Shown: piece by piece, positions 1 to 7,265 of the stretch
Numbering within the stretch: the stretch's first letter is position 1
How the letters are laid out: every line of letters starts with the position of its first letter
From: Streptomyces sp. S3(2020)
GTDB lineage: Bacteria > Actinomycetota > Actinomycetes > Streptomycetales > Streptomycetaceae
Direction of reading: 5' to 3'
DNA: 33,515 nucleotides
Assembly: GCF_013044505.1 (NCBI RefSeq)
Contig: NZ_JABERD010000104.1
Coordinates: forward strand, 1-33,515
Notes under the pieces: model-generated
Seen by the model: only the letters and a program-made list of their open reading frames with translations
What the model was told of the DNA's origin: nothing
Databases searched by the model: none
Translations under genes and position numbers: made by a program

Positions 1-1
1 G

Positions 2-484
2 ATCGCCGCCCATCACGACCGGAACGCCACCGTCCACGCCGCCCGTCGCAACGCCCGCTCCCTGATCCGCCCCGAGCACCCCACCCGCCTCGGGGACCGC
101 CTCCACGCGCCCGCTGTCCGGCTCGGTGCCGAGTACGGCGTCGATCTCGCCACCGTCTGGCCCCGGCTGTGGCTGCTTCTCCCCGCCTCCACCCGCGACA
201 TCCTCACCGCGACCCGGACCCGTCTCGACGCCGCGTTCGCGCTGGGCGGCTGGGCGCTGCTGTATGTGCCGCTCGCCCTGCGCTGGTGGCCGGCCGCACT
301 GGTCGCCGTGGTCTCCGCGCTGGTGTCGCGCCGCCGTGCCGCCCTCGCCGCCGAGGCCTACGCGGAGCTCGTCGAGGCCACCGTCGACCTGCACCTCGAC
401 CGCCTCCACAGCCGTCTCGCCGAGCCACGCCCGTCCCCGCAGCAGGGCCGCGCGCTGACGGAGCGGCTCCGCAGAGGTCTGTGA
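2..484 (+). CDS. C-terminal part of an unknown membrane protein
   Basis: This is an open frame that enters from the left edge and ends in TGA at 482-484, so the start is missing. About 160 residues are visible. The first half is polar and Arg/His-rich. Around nt 235-320 a hydrophobic stretch (ALGGWALLYVPLALRWWPAALVAVVSALV) suggests one or two membrane segments. The tail is short, charged and probably cytoplasmic, ending in LRRGL. I recognise no domain or catalytic motif. The stop is followed after 47 nt by the dehydrogenase gene on the same strand, so the two could be co-transcribed. Codon use (third position almost always G/C) supports this frame over overlapping alternatives. Function unknown. 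Confidence 0.7.
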   Translation: MAAHHDRNATVHAARRNARSLIRPEHPTRLGDRLHAPAVRLGAEYGVDLATVWPRLWLLLPASTRDILTATRTRLDAAFALGGWALLYVPLALRWWPAALVAVVSALVSRRRAALAAEAYAELVEATVDLHLDRLHSRLAEPRPSPQQGRALTERLRRGL

Positions 485-531
485 GATATTCGCCAGGACC
501 AGACAATTCCGGCGCACCCCCGGAGGGCCGT

Positions 532-1527
532 GTGGAGATCCTCGCCTTCGGAGTCCAGGCGGACGAGAAGCCTCTGATCCAGCAGGCCTTCCGGGGCCAC
601 CACGAGGTCCGCTGTCTGCACGTCTTCCTCAACGAGGACACCGCCCCCATCGCGGCCGGCTACGAGGTGATCTCCACCAGCGTCAACGCCGAACTCGGCG
701 CCCGCGTCCTGGAGATCCTCGCGGCCGGCGGCACCCGGATGATCGCCCAGCGGTCCACCGGGTTCAACAACATCGACCTCAAGGTCGCCGAACGGCTCGG
801 CATGACGGTCGCCCGGGTCTCGTACTACTCGCCGTATTCCGTGGCCGAGTTCGCCTGGACCCTCGCCATGGCCGTCAACCGCCGTATCGTCCGCGCCTCC
901 ACCCGCACCCGCGACTTCGACTTCCGCCTCGACGGCCTGATGGGCCGCGACCTGCGCGGCCGCACCGCCGGCGTCCTCGGCACCGGCAAGATCGGCGAGG
1001 CCTTCACCCGGATTGCCCACGGCTTCGGCATGCGGCTGCTCGGCTGGGACGTCGCCGAGAACCCCGTGTGCAGGGAACTCGGCATGCGGTACGTCCCCAA
1101 GGAGCGGCTCCTCGCCGAGTCCGACCTCGTCACCCTGCACGTCCCGCTGATGCCGGAGACCGAGAACCTCATCGACGCCGACGCCCTGAAGAGCATGAAG
1201 GACGACGCGATCCTGGTGAACTCCAGCCGCGGCGGCCTGATCGACACCGCCGCCCTCGTCGACGAGCTGCGCGCCGGCCGCTTCGCGGGCGTCGGCCTCG
1301 ACGTGTACGAGGCCGAGGCGGGCCTGTTCTTCCTCGACAAGTCCCTGGAGGCCATCGAGGACGACACCCTGGCCCGCCTGGTCACCTTCCCGAACGTCCT
1401 GGTCACGTCCCACCAGGCGTACTACACCGAGGACGCCGTCGGCCAGATCGTCGACGCCACGGTGCGCAACGTCCTCGACTACAGGGCCGGCCGCCGCTCG
1501 GAGAACGTGCTCGTGCCGCGCAGCTGA
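532..1527 (+). CDS. D-lactate dehydrogenase-type 2-hydroxyacid dehydrogenase
   Basis: A 331-residue NAD-dependent D-2-hydroxyacid dehydrogenase, close to the usual length of D-lactate dehydrogenases, expected to interconvert pyruvate and D-lactate or related 2-keto acids in the cytoplasm. The Rossmann motif LGTGKIG lies near residues 148-154. The catalytic Arg is in NSSRGG (R233), the Glu in DVYEAE (about E260-E262), and the His in TSHQAYYT (H294). YYSPYSVAEFA is typical of the LdhA branch. I chose GTG at 532 because GGAGGG (522-527) lies just upstream. An in-frame GTG at 481 overlaps the preceding stop and would add 17 residues of poor character. The 3' end overlaps the convergent trpEG gene by 49 nt. 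The substrate is inferred from the family only. Confidence 0.88.
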   Translation: MEILAFGVQADEKPLIQQAFRGHHEVRCLHVFLNEDTAPIAAGYEVISTSVNAELGARVLEILAAGGTRMIAQRSTGFNNIDLKVAERLGMTVARVSYYSPYSVAEFAWTLAMAVNRRIVRASTRTRDFDFRLDGLMGRDLRGRTAGVLGTGKIGEAFTRIAHGFGMRLLGWDVAENPVCRELGMRYVPKERLLAESDLVTLHVPLMPETENLIDADALKSMKDDAILVNSSRGGLIDTAALVDELRAGRFAGVGLDVYEAEAGLFFLDKSLEAIEDDTLARLVTFPNVLVTSHQAYYTEDAVGQIVDATVRNVLDYRAGRRSENVLVPRS

Positions 1528-3359
1528 CCCATCAACTCCCGCACGACCGCGGCACCGTTCAGCGTGAGCACCGACTCCGGATGGAACTGCACCCCGGCGA
1601 AGCCCGGCCCGCGCAGGGCATGCACCTCACCCGAGGCGCTCCGGCTGACCTCGACCTCGTGCGCGGCCAGTTCGGCCGCCGTCTCGTCGTCGCAGTGCGC
1701 CACGAAGCTGTTGTAGAAGCCGACCGTCTCCTCCCGCCCGAACAGGTCGATCGTCGTCTGCGCCCCCTGGTACGGCACTTCCTTCCGTACGATCTCCAGC
1801 CCCAGCTCGGCCGCGAGCAGCTCGTGTCCGAGGCAGACGCCGAGCACACCGTGCCGGTTCTTGCGGACGACATGGGCGGTCAGCTCGCGCAGGAAGCCCA
1901 TCTTGGGGTCGGTCAGGTCGCAGGGGTCGCCGGGACCGGGGCCCAGGACGACCGGACCCTCGTGCGCGAGGACCGCCTCGCGCAGACCGGGCTCGTCGTA
2001 GCGCCGGACGGTGACATCGAGGCCGCTCGACCGCAGGACGTGCGCGAGCATCGCCGTGAAGGTGTCCTCGCCGTCGACGACGAGGGCGTGCCCGGTGAGT
2101 TCCTCGGCACGCTCCTGCATCCGCAGCCAGAACGGCGCGAGGGACGACCGGCGCCCGTCCAGCGCGGCACGCACGCGTGGGTCGTCGGCGAGTCGCGGCC
2201 GTACGGACTCCCCACCCGTCCGTCCGGGCCGTACCCCCAGCGCCGCCAGCACCCCCGCCGCCTTCGCGTGTGTCTCGGCCACCTCGCTCACCGGGTCCGA
2301 GCCACGAACGAGGGTCGCGCCGACCGGAACGCGCAGCTGACCGTCGTAGGAGATGTCCGCGGTGCGGATGAGGATGGGGGAGTCCAGGGTCTGCGCACCC
2401 CCGGAATCACGGCCGAGCAGCGCCAGCGCACCCGCGTAGTACCCCCGCCCCCCGACCTCGTGCCGCTCGATGACCCGGCAGGCGTTCTGCACGGGCGAGC
2501 CGGTGACGGTCGCCGCGAACATGGTCTCCTTCAGCACCTCCCGCACATCCAGCGAGGACTTCCCGCGCAGCTCGTACTCCGTGTGCGCGAGATGAGCCAT
2601 CTCCTTCAGCCGCGGTCCGACGACGACACCGCCCATGTCGCCGACGGTGCACATCATCTTGAGCTCCTCGTCGACGACCATCGACAGCTCCTCGATCTCC
2701 TTGCCGTCGGCGAGGAAGTCGAGCAGGTGCTCGGCAGTGGGCCCTTCGGCCGGGTAGCGGTACGTCCCGCTGATCGGGTTCATCACGACCGTGCCGCCGG
2801 ACATCCGGACGTGCACCTCCGGGCTGGCGCCGACCAGGGTCCGGTCGCCGGTGTGGACGACGAAGGTCCAGTACGCACCGCGTTCACCCTCCAGGAGCCG
2901 CCGGAACAGGGCGAGGGCATCGGCCCTTCCGAACCCCGGGATCTCCCCCTCGTACGTCCGCCGGATCACGAAGTTCGCGCCCTCGCCCTGCCCGATCTCC
3001 TCGCGCAGCACGCGTCCGACGATCTCGGCGTACTCCTCGTCACCGACATCGAAGCCACCGCGCTCGACGCGTACGTCGTGCGCCGGGAGCTGCTCCAGGA
3101 CCTCCTCCAGGGCCAGCGTGCGGGTTTCCTCGGGGACCAGCACCGCGAGCGGTGTCCCGTCGTCGCGCACGTCGAAGCCGCGCTCGCGGATCTGGCGGAA
3201 GGGGATCAGGGCGAGGCCCTCGTCGGGGAGGTCGGCGAGGCGGTCGTACGTGGTGACCGGGCCGAGCAGCAGCTCCACGGTCCGCTCGTCGTGGCCCGGC
3301 GTGCGACGGCGCAGCAGGGCGAACGGGCGGGGATCGTCGAGCAGGTCGATCAGATGCAT
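1479..3359 (-). CDS. trpEG: Fused anthranilate synthase, TrpE plus TrpG domains
   Basis: A 626-residue single-chain anthranilate synthase that makes anthranilate from chorismate and glutamine, the first committed step to tryptophan. The N-terminal two thirds are the chorismate-binding part (NPISGTYRYP, the DEELKMM region, TVTGSPVQNA, GGRGYYAGA). The C-terminal third is a class I glutamine amidotransferase with GPGPGDP, nucleophile C509 in GVCLGHE, and the His/Glu pair H593/E595 in HPESV. The fused layout resembles the TrpE(G) type of Streptomyces and rhizobia and also PhzE, but the Trp leader peptide upstream argues for primary tryptophan synthesis. I chose ATG at 3359, preceded by AAGGA about 10 nt away. 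Much longer upstream in-frame extensions would read through the attenuator. Expression is expected to be attenuated by charged tRNA-Trp. Confidence 0.92.
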   Translation of the reverse strand: MHLIDLLDDPRPFALLRRRTPGHDERTVELLLGPVTTYDRLADLPDEGLALIPFRQIRERGFDVRDDGTPLAVLVPEETRTLALEEVLEQLPAHDVRVERGGFDVGDEEYAEIVGRVLREEIGQGEGANFVIRRTYEGEIPGFGRADALALFRRLLEGERGAYWTFVVHTGDRTLVGASPEVHVRMSGGTVVMNPISGTYRYPAEGPTAEHLLDFLADGKEIEELSMVVDEELKMMCTVGDMGGVVVGPRLKEMAHLAHTEYELRGKSSLDVREVLKETMFAATVTGSPVQNACRVIERHEVGGRGYYAGALALLGRDSGGAQTLDSPILIRTADISYDGQLRVPVGATLVRGSDPVSEVAETHAKAAGVLAALGVRPGRTGGESVRPRLADDPRVRAALDGRRSSLAPFWLRMQERAEELTGHALVVDGEDTFTAMLAHVLRSSGLDVTVRRYDEPGLREAVLAHEGPVVLGPGPGDPCDLTDPKMGFLRELTAHVVRKNRHGVLGVCLGHELLAAELGLEIVRKEVPYQGAQTTIDLFGREETVGFYNSFVAHCDDETAAELAAHEVEVSRSASGEVHALRGPGFAGVQFHPESVLTLNGAAVVRELMGQLRGTSTFSERRPAL

Positions 3360-3426
3360 GGGTCCGTTGTCCTTCTCGGTGGGAACTCGACAGGAGTTCA
3401 CTGGGAGGAACGGACCCCGGAAACGC

Positions 3427-3453
3427 CGAAGGCCGCCCCTCGGGCGGCCTTCG
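3427..3453 (-). terminator. trp attenuator hairpin
   Basis: A perfect 12-bp stem (3427-3438 with 3442-3453) with a 3-nt loop, extremely G/C-rich, lies between the leader peptide stop (3475) and the trpEG start (3359). Read on the minus strand it is followed by GCGTTTCC, a weak T run. The position after a Trp-rich leader peptide makes it the likely attenuator terminator. An alternative antiterminator pairing would have to involve the WWW-codon region, which I have not folded. Confidence 0.8.
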
Positions 3454-3474
3454 CGAAGTCTTGCGTACGCGCAG

Positions 3475-3543
3475 TCAGTGGGCCGCCGGATGAGCGGTCC
3501 ACCACCAGTTCTGGATCGTGTTCTGGGTCGAAAGCGCGAACAT
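3475..3543 (-). CDS. trpL: trp leader peptide with three consecutive Trp codons
   Basis: A 22-codon frame on the minus strand starts at ATG 3543 and stops with TGA at 3475-3477. Residues 13-15 are Trp-Trp-Trp (TGG x3 at 3507-3499), and the peptide ends WTAHPAAH. It precedes an attenuator hairpin and the fused anthranilate synthase, the classic arrangement for transcription attenuation. Attenuation of trpE(G) by such a leader is known in Streptomyces venezuelae. There is no Shine-Dalgarno sequence before the ATG. A TAGGGT -10 hexamer ends 7 nt upstream, so the leader mRNA is probably leaderless. When charged tRNA-Trp is scarce, ribosomes would stall at the three Trp codons and prevent formation of the downstream terminator. 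Confidence 0.9.
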   Translation of the reverse strand: MFALSTQNTIQNWWWTAHPAAH

Positions 3544-3550
3544 GCGAGGC

Positions 3551-3556
3551 ACCCTA
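3551..3556 (-). promoter_or_regulatory. -10 hexamer of the trpL-trpEG promoter
   Basis: TAGGGT on the minus strand ends 7 nt before the ATG of the leader peptide (3543), placing the expected transcription start at or next to the ATG. It fits the Streptomyces TANNNT -10 pattern. I do not see a convincing -35. Confidence 0.5.
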
Positions 3557-3626
3557 CCCCATGCGCAACTGAGCGGGACCGCGTCTCACCTGTCGAGCCG
3601 TGCGAAAACGACGCGACACGACCCCG

Positions 3627-3632
3627 TAATGT
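3627..3632 (+). promoter_or_regulatory. -10 hexamer of the DAHP synthase promoter
   Basis: TAATGT lies 7 nt before GTG 3640. With only a poor Shine-Dalgarno match (GAGG, very close to the start), a leaderless transcript beginning at the GTG is plausible. The -35 is not obvious. It is divergent from the trpL promoter, about 70 bp away. Confidence 0.4.
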
Positions 3633-3639
3633 TGAGGCC

Positions 3640-4989
3640 GTGACCGTGAACGCTAAGACCGGCCAGAGCGCCGGCAACACCTGGCGAGACCTGCCCGCGG
3701 CGCAGCAGCCCGAGTACCCCGACACCGAGGCTCTGCGCGCAGTCGTTGCGGAGCTGGAGTCGTATCCGCCGCTCGTCTTCGCGGGCGAGTGCGATCAGCT
3801 GCGCGCCCGGTTGGCGGCCGTCGCCAAGGGAGAGGCGTTCCTCCTCCAGGGCGGCGACTGCGCCGAGGCCTTCGACGCGGTGTCCGCCGACCACATCCGC
3901 AACAAGCTCAAGACCCTGCTCCAGATGGGCGCCGTACTGACGTACGCCGCCTCGGTGCCGGTTGTGAAGGTCGGCCGCATCGCCGGCCAGTACTCCAAGC
4001 CGCGCTCCAAGGGCACCGAGACCCGCGACGGCGTGACCCTGCCGACGTACCGCGGCGACTCGGTCAACGGCTTCGAGTTCAACGAGAAGGCCCGTATCCC
4101 GGACCCCGAGCGCCTGAAGCGGATGTACAACGCCTCCGCCTCCACGCTCAACCTGGTGCGCGCCTTCACCACCGGCGGCTACGCGGACCTGCGCCAGGTG
4201 CACGCCTGGAACCAGGACTTCGTGAAGTCCTCCCCGTCAGGGCAGCGCTACGAGCAGCTTGCGCGGGAGATCGACAACGCGCTGAACTTCATGCGGGCCT
4301 GCGGCACGGACCCGGAGGAGTTCAAGACGGTCGAGTTCTACGCCTCCCACGAGGCGCTGCTCCTCGACTACGAGTCGGCGCTGACCAGGGTCGACTCGCG
4401 TACGGGCAGCCTGTACGACGTCTCGGGCCACATGGTCTGGATCGGTGAGCGCACCCGCCAGCTGGACGGCGCGCACATCGAGTTCGCCTCCAAGATCCGC
4501 AACCCGATCGGGATCAAGCTGGGCCCGACGACGACGGCCGAGGACGCGCTCCAGTACATCGAGCGCCTCGACCCGGACCGTGAGCCGGGCCGCCTCACCT
4601 TCATCGTGCGGATGGGCGCGGACAAGGTCCGCGACAAGCTGCCCGAGCTGGTCGAGAAGGTCACCGCCTCCGGCGCGACCGTCGCCTGGATCACCGACCC
4701 GATGCATGGCAACACCTACGAGGCGGCCTCCGGCCACAAGACCCGACGCTTCGACGACGTGCTCGACGAGGTCAAGGGCTTCTTCGAGGTCCACAAGGGC
4801 CTGGGCACCCACCCGGGCGGCATCCACGTGGAGCTCACCGGCGACGACGTCACCGAGTGCGTGGGCGGCGGCGACGAGATCTTCGTCGACGACCTGCACC
4901 AGCGCTACGAGACGGCCTGCGACCCGAGGCTCAACCGCAGCCAGTCCCTGGATCTGGCGTTCCTCGTCGCGGAGCTGTACCGGGACTAG
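3640..4989 (+). CDS. aroH: Class II 3-deoxy-7-phosphoheptulonate (DAHP) synthase
   Basis: A 449-residue plant-type (class II) DAHP synthase that condenses phosphoenolpyruvate and erythrose-4-phosphate at the entry to the shikimate pathway. The length matches the family. Visible motifs are FLLQGGDCAEAF with metal ligand C74, KVGRIAGQYSKPRS (substrate and phosphate binding), ADKVRDKLP, and PMHGNT with H356. HVELTGDDVTEC and RLNRSQSLDLAF carry the remaining metal-binding acidic residues. GTG 3640 gives the family length. GTG 3646 is an alternative two codons on. It is transcribed divergently from trpEG, so chorismate supply and its tryptophan branch share one intergenic region. A strong hairpin follows at 5031-5064. 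Confidence 0.95.
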   Translation: MTVNAKTGQSAGNTWRDLPAAQQPEYPDTEALRAVVAELESYPPLVFAGECDQLRARLAAVAKGEAFLLQGGDCAEAFDAVSADHIRNKLKTLLQMGAVLTYAASVPVVKVGRIAGQYSKPRSKGTETRDGVTLPTYRGDSVNGFEFNEKARIPDPERLKRMYNASASTLNLVRAFTTGGYADLRQVHAWNQDFVKSSPSGQRYEQLAREIDNALNFMRACGTDPEEFKTVEFYASHEALLLDYESALTRVDSRTGSLYDVSGHMVWIGERTRQLDGAHIEFASKIRNPIGIKLGPTTTAEDALQYIERLDPDREPGRLTFIVRMGADKVRDKLPELVEKVTASGATVAWITDPMHGNTYEAASGHKTRRFDDVLDEVKGFFEVHKGLGTHPGGIHVELTGDDVTECVGGGDEIFVDDLHQRYETACDPRLNRSQSLDLAFLVAELYRD

Positions 4990-5030
4990 TAGCAGATCAG
5001 CAGGGGATGCGCCTGTTACAGGAGCATGAG

Positions 5031-5064
5031 GTGGGGCGCGGATCACATACGATCCGCGCCCCAC
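5031..5064 (+). terminator. Terminator after DAHP synthase
   Basis: A perfect 14-bp inverted repeat (5031-5044 with 5051-5064) with a 6-nt loop starts 41 nt after the DAHP synthase stop and is followed by TCCACTTTT. It separates this gene from the iron-regulated ferredoxin promoter immediately downstream. Confidence 0.85.
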
Positions 5065-5097
5065 TCCACTTTTGCGGTTCCTGCGCGCCGGGTAAGG

Positions 5098-5116
5098 TTA
5101 GGTTAGCCTCACCGAT
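5098..5116 (+). promoter_or_regulatory. Iron box (DmdR1/IdeR/DtxR-type operator)
   Basis: TTAGGTTAGCCTCACCGAT matches the 19-bp DtxR-family consensus TTAGGTTAGGCTAACCTAA at 15 of 19 positions, with the left half perfect. It lies 47 nt before the ferredoxin start at 5163. In actinobacteria the Fe(II)-loaded repressor at such a site shuts off genes used in iron limitation, which fits a protein that releases iron from bacterioferritin. Confidence 0.85.
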
Positions 5117-5162
5117 CAATCGGGACGGCACCACCTATCGATCCCGGCGGGAGGTGAACCGC

Positions 5163-5387
5163 GTGTACGTCTGCAGTTGCTTCGGCGTCACCGAGCAGCA
5201 GGTCAAGAAGCACGCGGCGGACGGTGCCTGCACCCCGCGCCAGATAGCCTCCGCCTGCAAGGCGGGCACCGACTGCGGTTCCTGTGTGCGGCGCATCCAG
5301 GCGCTGCTGGGCCGGGGGGCCTGCCCCACGCGTGAGCTCGCCGAGCAGGGTCAGCAGGTCCTCGCCGAGCTGGACGAGGCCGCCTAG
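5163..5387 (+). CDS. bfd: Bacterioferritin-associated ferredoxin, [2Fe-2S]
   Basis: A 74-residue protein of the Bfd / BFD-like [2Fe-2S] family. The N-terminus carries Cys-X-Cys (C4, C6 in VYVCSCFGV), and the second pair is in CKAGTDCGSC, giving the family pattern CxC...CxxC. The fold is expected to bind bacterioferritin and pass electrons that reduce and release stored iron. GTG 5163 is preceded by GGAGGTG (5150-5156) at 6-nt spacing. A GTG at 5154 lies inside that ribosome site, so it is unlikely to be the start. The upstream iron box predicts induction when iron is low. The stop overlaps the convergent bacterioferritin gene by 4 nt. Its tail, after the cluster, is slightly longer than in proteobacterial Bfd. 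Confidence 0.9.
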   Translation: MYVCSCFGVTEQQVKKHAADGACTPRQIASACKAGTDCGSCVRRIQALLGRGACPTRELAEQGQQVLAELDEAA

Positions 5388-5863
5388 CTCTCCGGCTGCT
5401 CGATCAGCTGGGCGATGTAGAGCGCCTCACCGAGCTTCTCCACCAGCTCCAGCTGGGTGTCGAGGTAGTCGATGTGGTGCTCCTCGTCCTCGAGGATCGA
5501 CTCGAAGATGTTCGCGGACGTGACGTCGCCCTTGGCGCGCATCACCTCGATACCGCGCTTGAGACGGTCGATCGCCTCGACCTCGACCTGTCGGTCGGCC
5601 TCGAACATCTCCTTGACCGTCTGCCCGACCCGGACGTGGAACAGGCGCTGGTAGTTCGGCAGCCCGTCCAGGAAGAGGATCCGGTCGGTGAGCACCTCGG
5701 CGTGCTTCATCTCGTCGAACGACTCGTGGCGCGTGTACTTGGCGAGCTTCGTCCAGCCGAAGTTCTCCTGCATCTTCGCGTGCAGGAAGTACTGGTTGAT
5801 CGCGGTGAGCTCGCCGGTGAGCTGCTCGTTGAGGAATTCGATGACCTCGGGGTCGCCCTGCAT
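5384..5863 (-). CDS. bfr: Bacterioferritin
   Basis: A 159-residue heme-containing ferritin that oxidises Fe(II) and stores it as a mineral core in a 24-subunit shell. All expected dinuclear-centre residues are at canonical positions: E18, Y25, E51, H54, E94, E127 and H130. The heme-ligating Met is M52. ATG 5863 is preceded by AAGGAG at 8-nt spacing. The possible TTG start six codons earlier overlaps that site and is rejected. The gene is convergent with bfd, and the two coding regions overlap by 4 nt, so the storage protein and its release partner end against each other. Confidence 0.96.
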   Translation of the reverse strand: MQGDPEVIEFLNEQLTGELTAINQYFLHAKMQENFGWTKLAKYTRHESFDEMKHAEVLTDRILFLDGLPNYQRLFHVRVGQTVKEMFEADRQVEVEAIDRLKRGIEVMRAKGDVTSANIFESILEDEEHHIDYLDTQLELVEKLGEALYIAQLIEQPES

Positions 5864-6039
5864 CGCAGAGGCTCCTTCCAACCGGGGGGAACTGGCAGGT
5901 TGCGCCGCATCCTTGCACCGGTATCGAAGATCGTCCAGTAAGTCTTCACTTAGTAAGTAAGGGCATGCTTAGTCCGATTTGAGGGGAATCAGGGAAGGCT
6001 TGGTCAGGTGCACCGCCCCGGGTCTGTCAGGATGGAGTC
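5864..6039. other. Divergent intergenic region, bacterioferritin / molybdoenzyme
   Basis: This 176-nt stretch holds the promoters of both flanking genes. The segment around 5935-5975 is unusually A/T-rich and contains repeated AGTAAG units, likely promoter or operator DNA for bfr. I find no good match to the iron box here. CAGGAT at 6028-6033 could serve as a -10 for the gene starting at 6040. Confidence 0.35.
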
Positions 6040-6672
6040 ATGGGTCAGCCGGTGGAACGCGAGTCAGGAGAAGCGGCACGGTCCGAGCTTCCGCCGGGAC
6101 AGCGAATGCAGCGCGGATGGCCGGTCACGCACTACGGGCCCGTCCCCAAGTTCCGCCCCGAACGCTGGGAGTTCCGCGTCTTCGGCGCCACCGCCGACGG
6201 TGAGAAGCAGTGCTGGAACCACGAGGAGTTCTCGGCCCTGACGCACACCACCGTCGTGGCCGATCTGCACTGCGTGACGAAGTTCAGCATGCTCGGTGCC
6301 GAGTGGGGCGGCGTCCCCGCCCGGACCATCCTGGACATCGCCCCGCCCGCCCCGGCCGTCACCCATGTGATGGTGTGGGCCGAGTACGGCTTCAGCTCCA
6401 ATCTGCGCCTCGAGGACTTCGCCGCCGAGCGCACGATCTTCGCCACCCACAAGGACGGAGAGCTGCTCACCGCCGAGCACGGCTTCCCGCTCCGGCTGGT
6501 CGTCCCCCATCTGTACGCCTGGAAGGGGCCCAAATGGGTCCGCGGCGTCGAGTACATGACCGCCGATCGCCGTGGCTTCTGGGAGGAGCGCGGCTATCAC
6601 AACATCGGCGACCCCTGGCGGGAGCAGCGCTACTCCTACCAGGAGGTGCCCGGGGACGGGCCCGAACTCTAG
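6040..6672 (+). CDS. Sulfite oxidase-like molybdopterin oxidoreductase
   Basis: A 210-residue protein consisting of essentially one oxidoreductase molybdopterin-binding domain (sulfite oxidase family, short YuiH-like type). The likely molybdenum-ligating cysteine is C78 in ADLHCVTKFS. Other family features are VPARTILDIA, the HPLRLV-like GFPLRLVVPHLYAWKGPKWVRG, and an aromatic C-terminal segment GFWEERGYHNIGDPW. There is no Tat signal or membrane segment, so it is probably cytoplasmic. The substrate is unknown, and members of this short type are poorly characterised. ATG 6040 has AGGATGGAG just upstream. Divergent from bfr, convergent with the DUF4396 gene. Confidence 0.85.
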   Translation: MGQPVERESGEAARSELPPGQRMQRGWPVTHYGPVPKFRPERWEFRVFGATADGEKQCWNHEEFSALTHTTVVADLHCVTKFSMLGAEWGGVPARTILDIAPPAPAVTHVMVWAEYGFSSNLRLEDFAAERTIFATHKDGELLTAEHGFPLRLVVPHLYAWKGPKWVRGVEYMTADRRGFWEERGYHNIGDPWREQRYSYQEVPGDGPEL

Positions 6673-6709
6673 GGTTCCGGCCGGTGGTGGTTCCGGCCGG
6701 CGGCGCCGG

Positions 6710-7189
6710 TCAGTGGTGGTACCGGTGCACCACCGCATGGCCCTTGCCGCGGCCGATCATCCACTTGTTGACCGGTGTGGTGAGGACGAAGGCGACGGCC
6801 AGCGCGATCGCCAGCGCTCCCCAGAACAGCGGGTCGCCGAGTCCGGCGTCCATGGCCCCCGGCCACAGCACGATCACCCCGTTGTCGACCAGCTCCATCA
6901 CCGCGATGGACAGGGTGTCCGCGGCCAGCGCCACCTTCAGCGCGGCGCGCAGACCGAGGCCCGCCTTCATGACGCCGCGCAGGGTGAGCGCGTAGCCGAA
7001 GAAGAAGGCGAGGACGATCGCCAGGATCAGGGTCGGGGCGTTGCCCCAGCCGAGCGCGGTGCCGATGACCATGCCGAGCACCTCGCCGATGGCACACCCC
7101 GTGAGGCAGTGCAGAGTGGCCCGGACTGCCCCGGCCCAGCCGCCGCCCGCCTGGTGGTGAGCGTGTCCCGTGTGCGCCTCGTGCTGCAT
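6710..7189 (-). CDS. DUF4396 membrane protein, His-rich N-terminus
   Basis: A 159-residue integral membrane protein matching what I know of DUF4396. The N-terminus is histidine-rich (HEAHTGHAHH), followed by ATLHCLTGCAIGE, several hydrophobic segments (LILAIVLAFFFGYALTLRGVM, LAADTLSIAVMELVDNGVI, LFWGALAIALAVAFVLTTPVN), and a C-terminal KGHAVVHRYHH. The two cysteines in the first membrane segment plus both His-rich ends suggest metal contact. ATG 7189 is chosen because a GGGGG ribosome site precedes it, and the in-frame TTG at 7201 overlaps that site. A CsoR-like palindrome lies upstream (7238-7254), so copper regulation is likely. The transport direction or role is unknown. Confidence 0.8.
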   Translation of the reverse strand: MQHEAHTGHAHHQAGGGWAGAVRATLHCLTGCAIGEVLGMVIGTALGWGNAPTLILAIVLAFFFGYALTLRGVMKAGLGLRAALKVALAADTLSIAVMELVDNGVIVLWPGAMDAGLGDPLFWGALAIALAVAFVLTTPVNKWMIGRGKGHAVVHRYHH

Positions 7190-7237
7190 GAGTGCCCCCA
7201 ATGTCAGGTAACGGTTCCCGCACCGAGCAAGAACCGT

Positions 7238-7254
7238 ATACCCCCCAGGGGTAT
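7238..7254 (-). promoter_or_regulatory. CsoR-like copper operator
   Basis: ATACCCCCCAGGGGTAT is a perfect 7-bp inverted repeat around a 3-nt centre. The TACCCC...GGGGTA form is characteristic of CsoR/RicR-type copper-sensing repressor sites in actinobacteria. It lies 49 nt upstream of the DUF4396 start and just after the end of the endonuclease IV gene. Confidence 0.75.
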
Positions 7255-7265
7255 TCCGTGACGGA

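Noticed and set aside
169..531. N-terminal extension of the dehydrogenase back to ATG 169
   Set aside because: It overlaps the preceding membrane-protein frame, has non-coding composition, and would make the enzyme 120 residues longer than its family.
1068..3572. An 834-codon open frame on the plus strand opposite trpEG, and similar long frames opposite other genes
   Set aside because: Arg/Gly/Pro-rich composition, wrong third-position bias and no motifs. These are shadows caused by high G+C opposite real genes.
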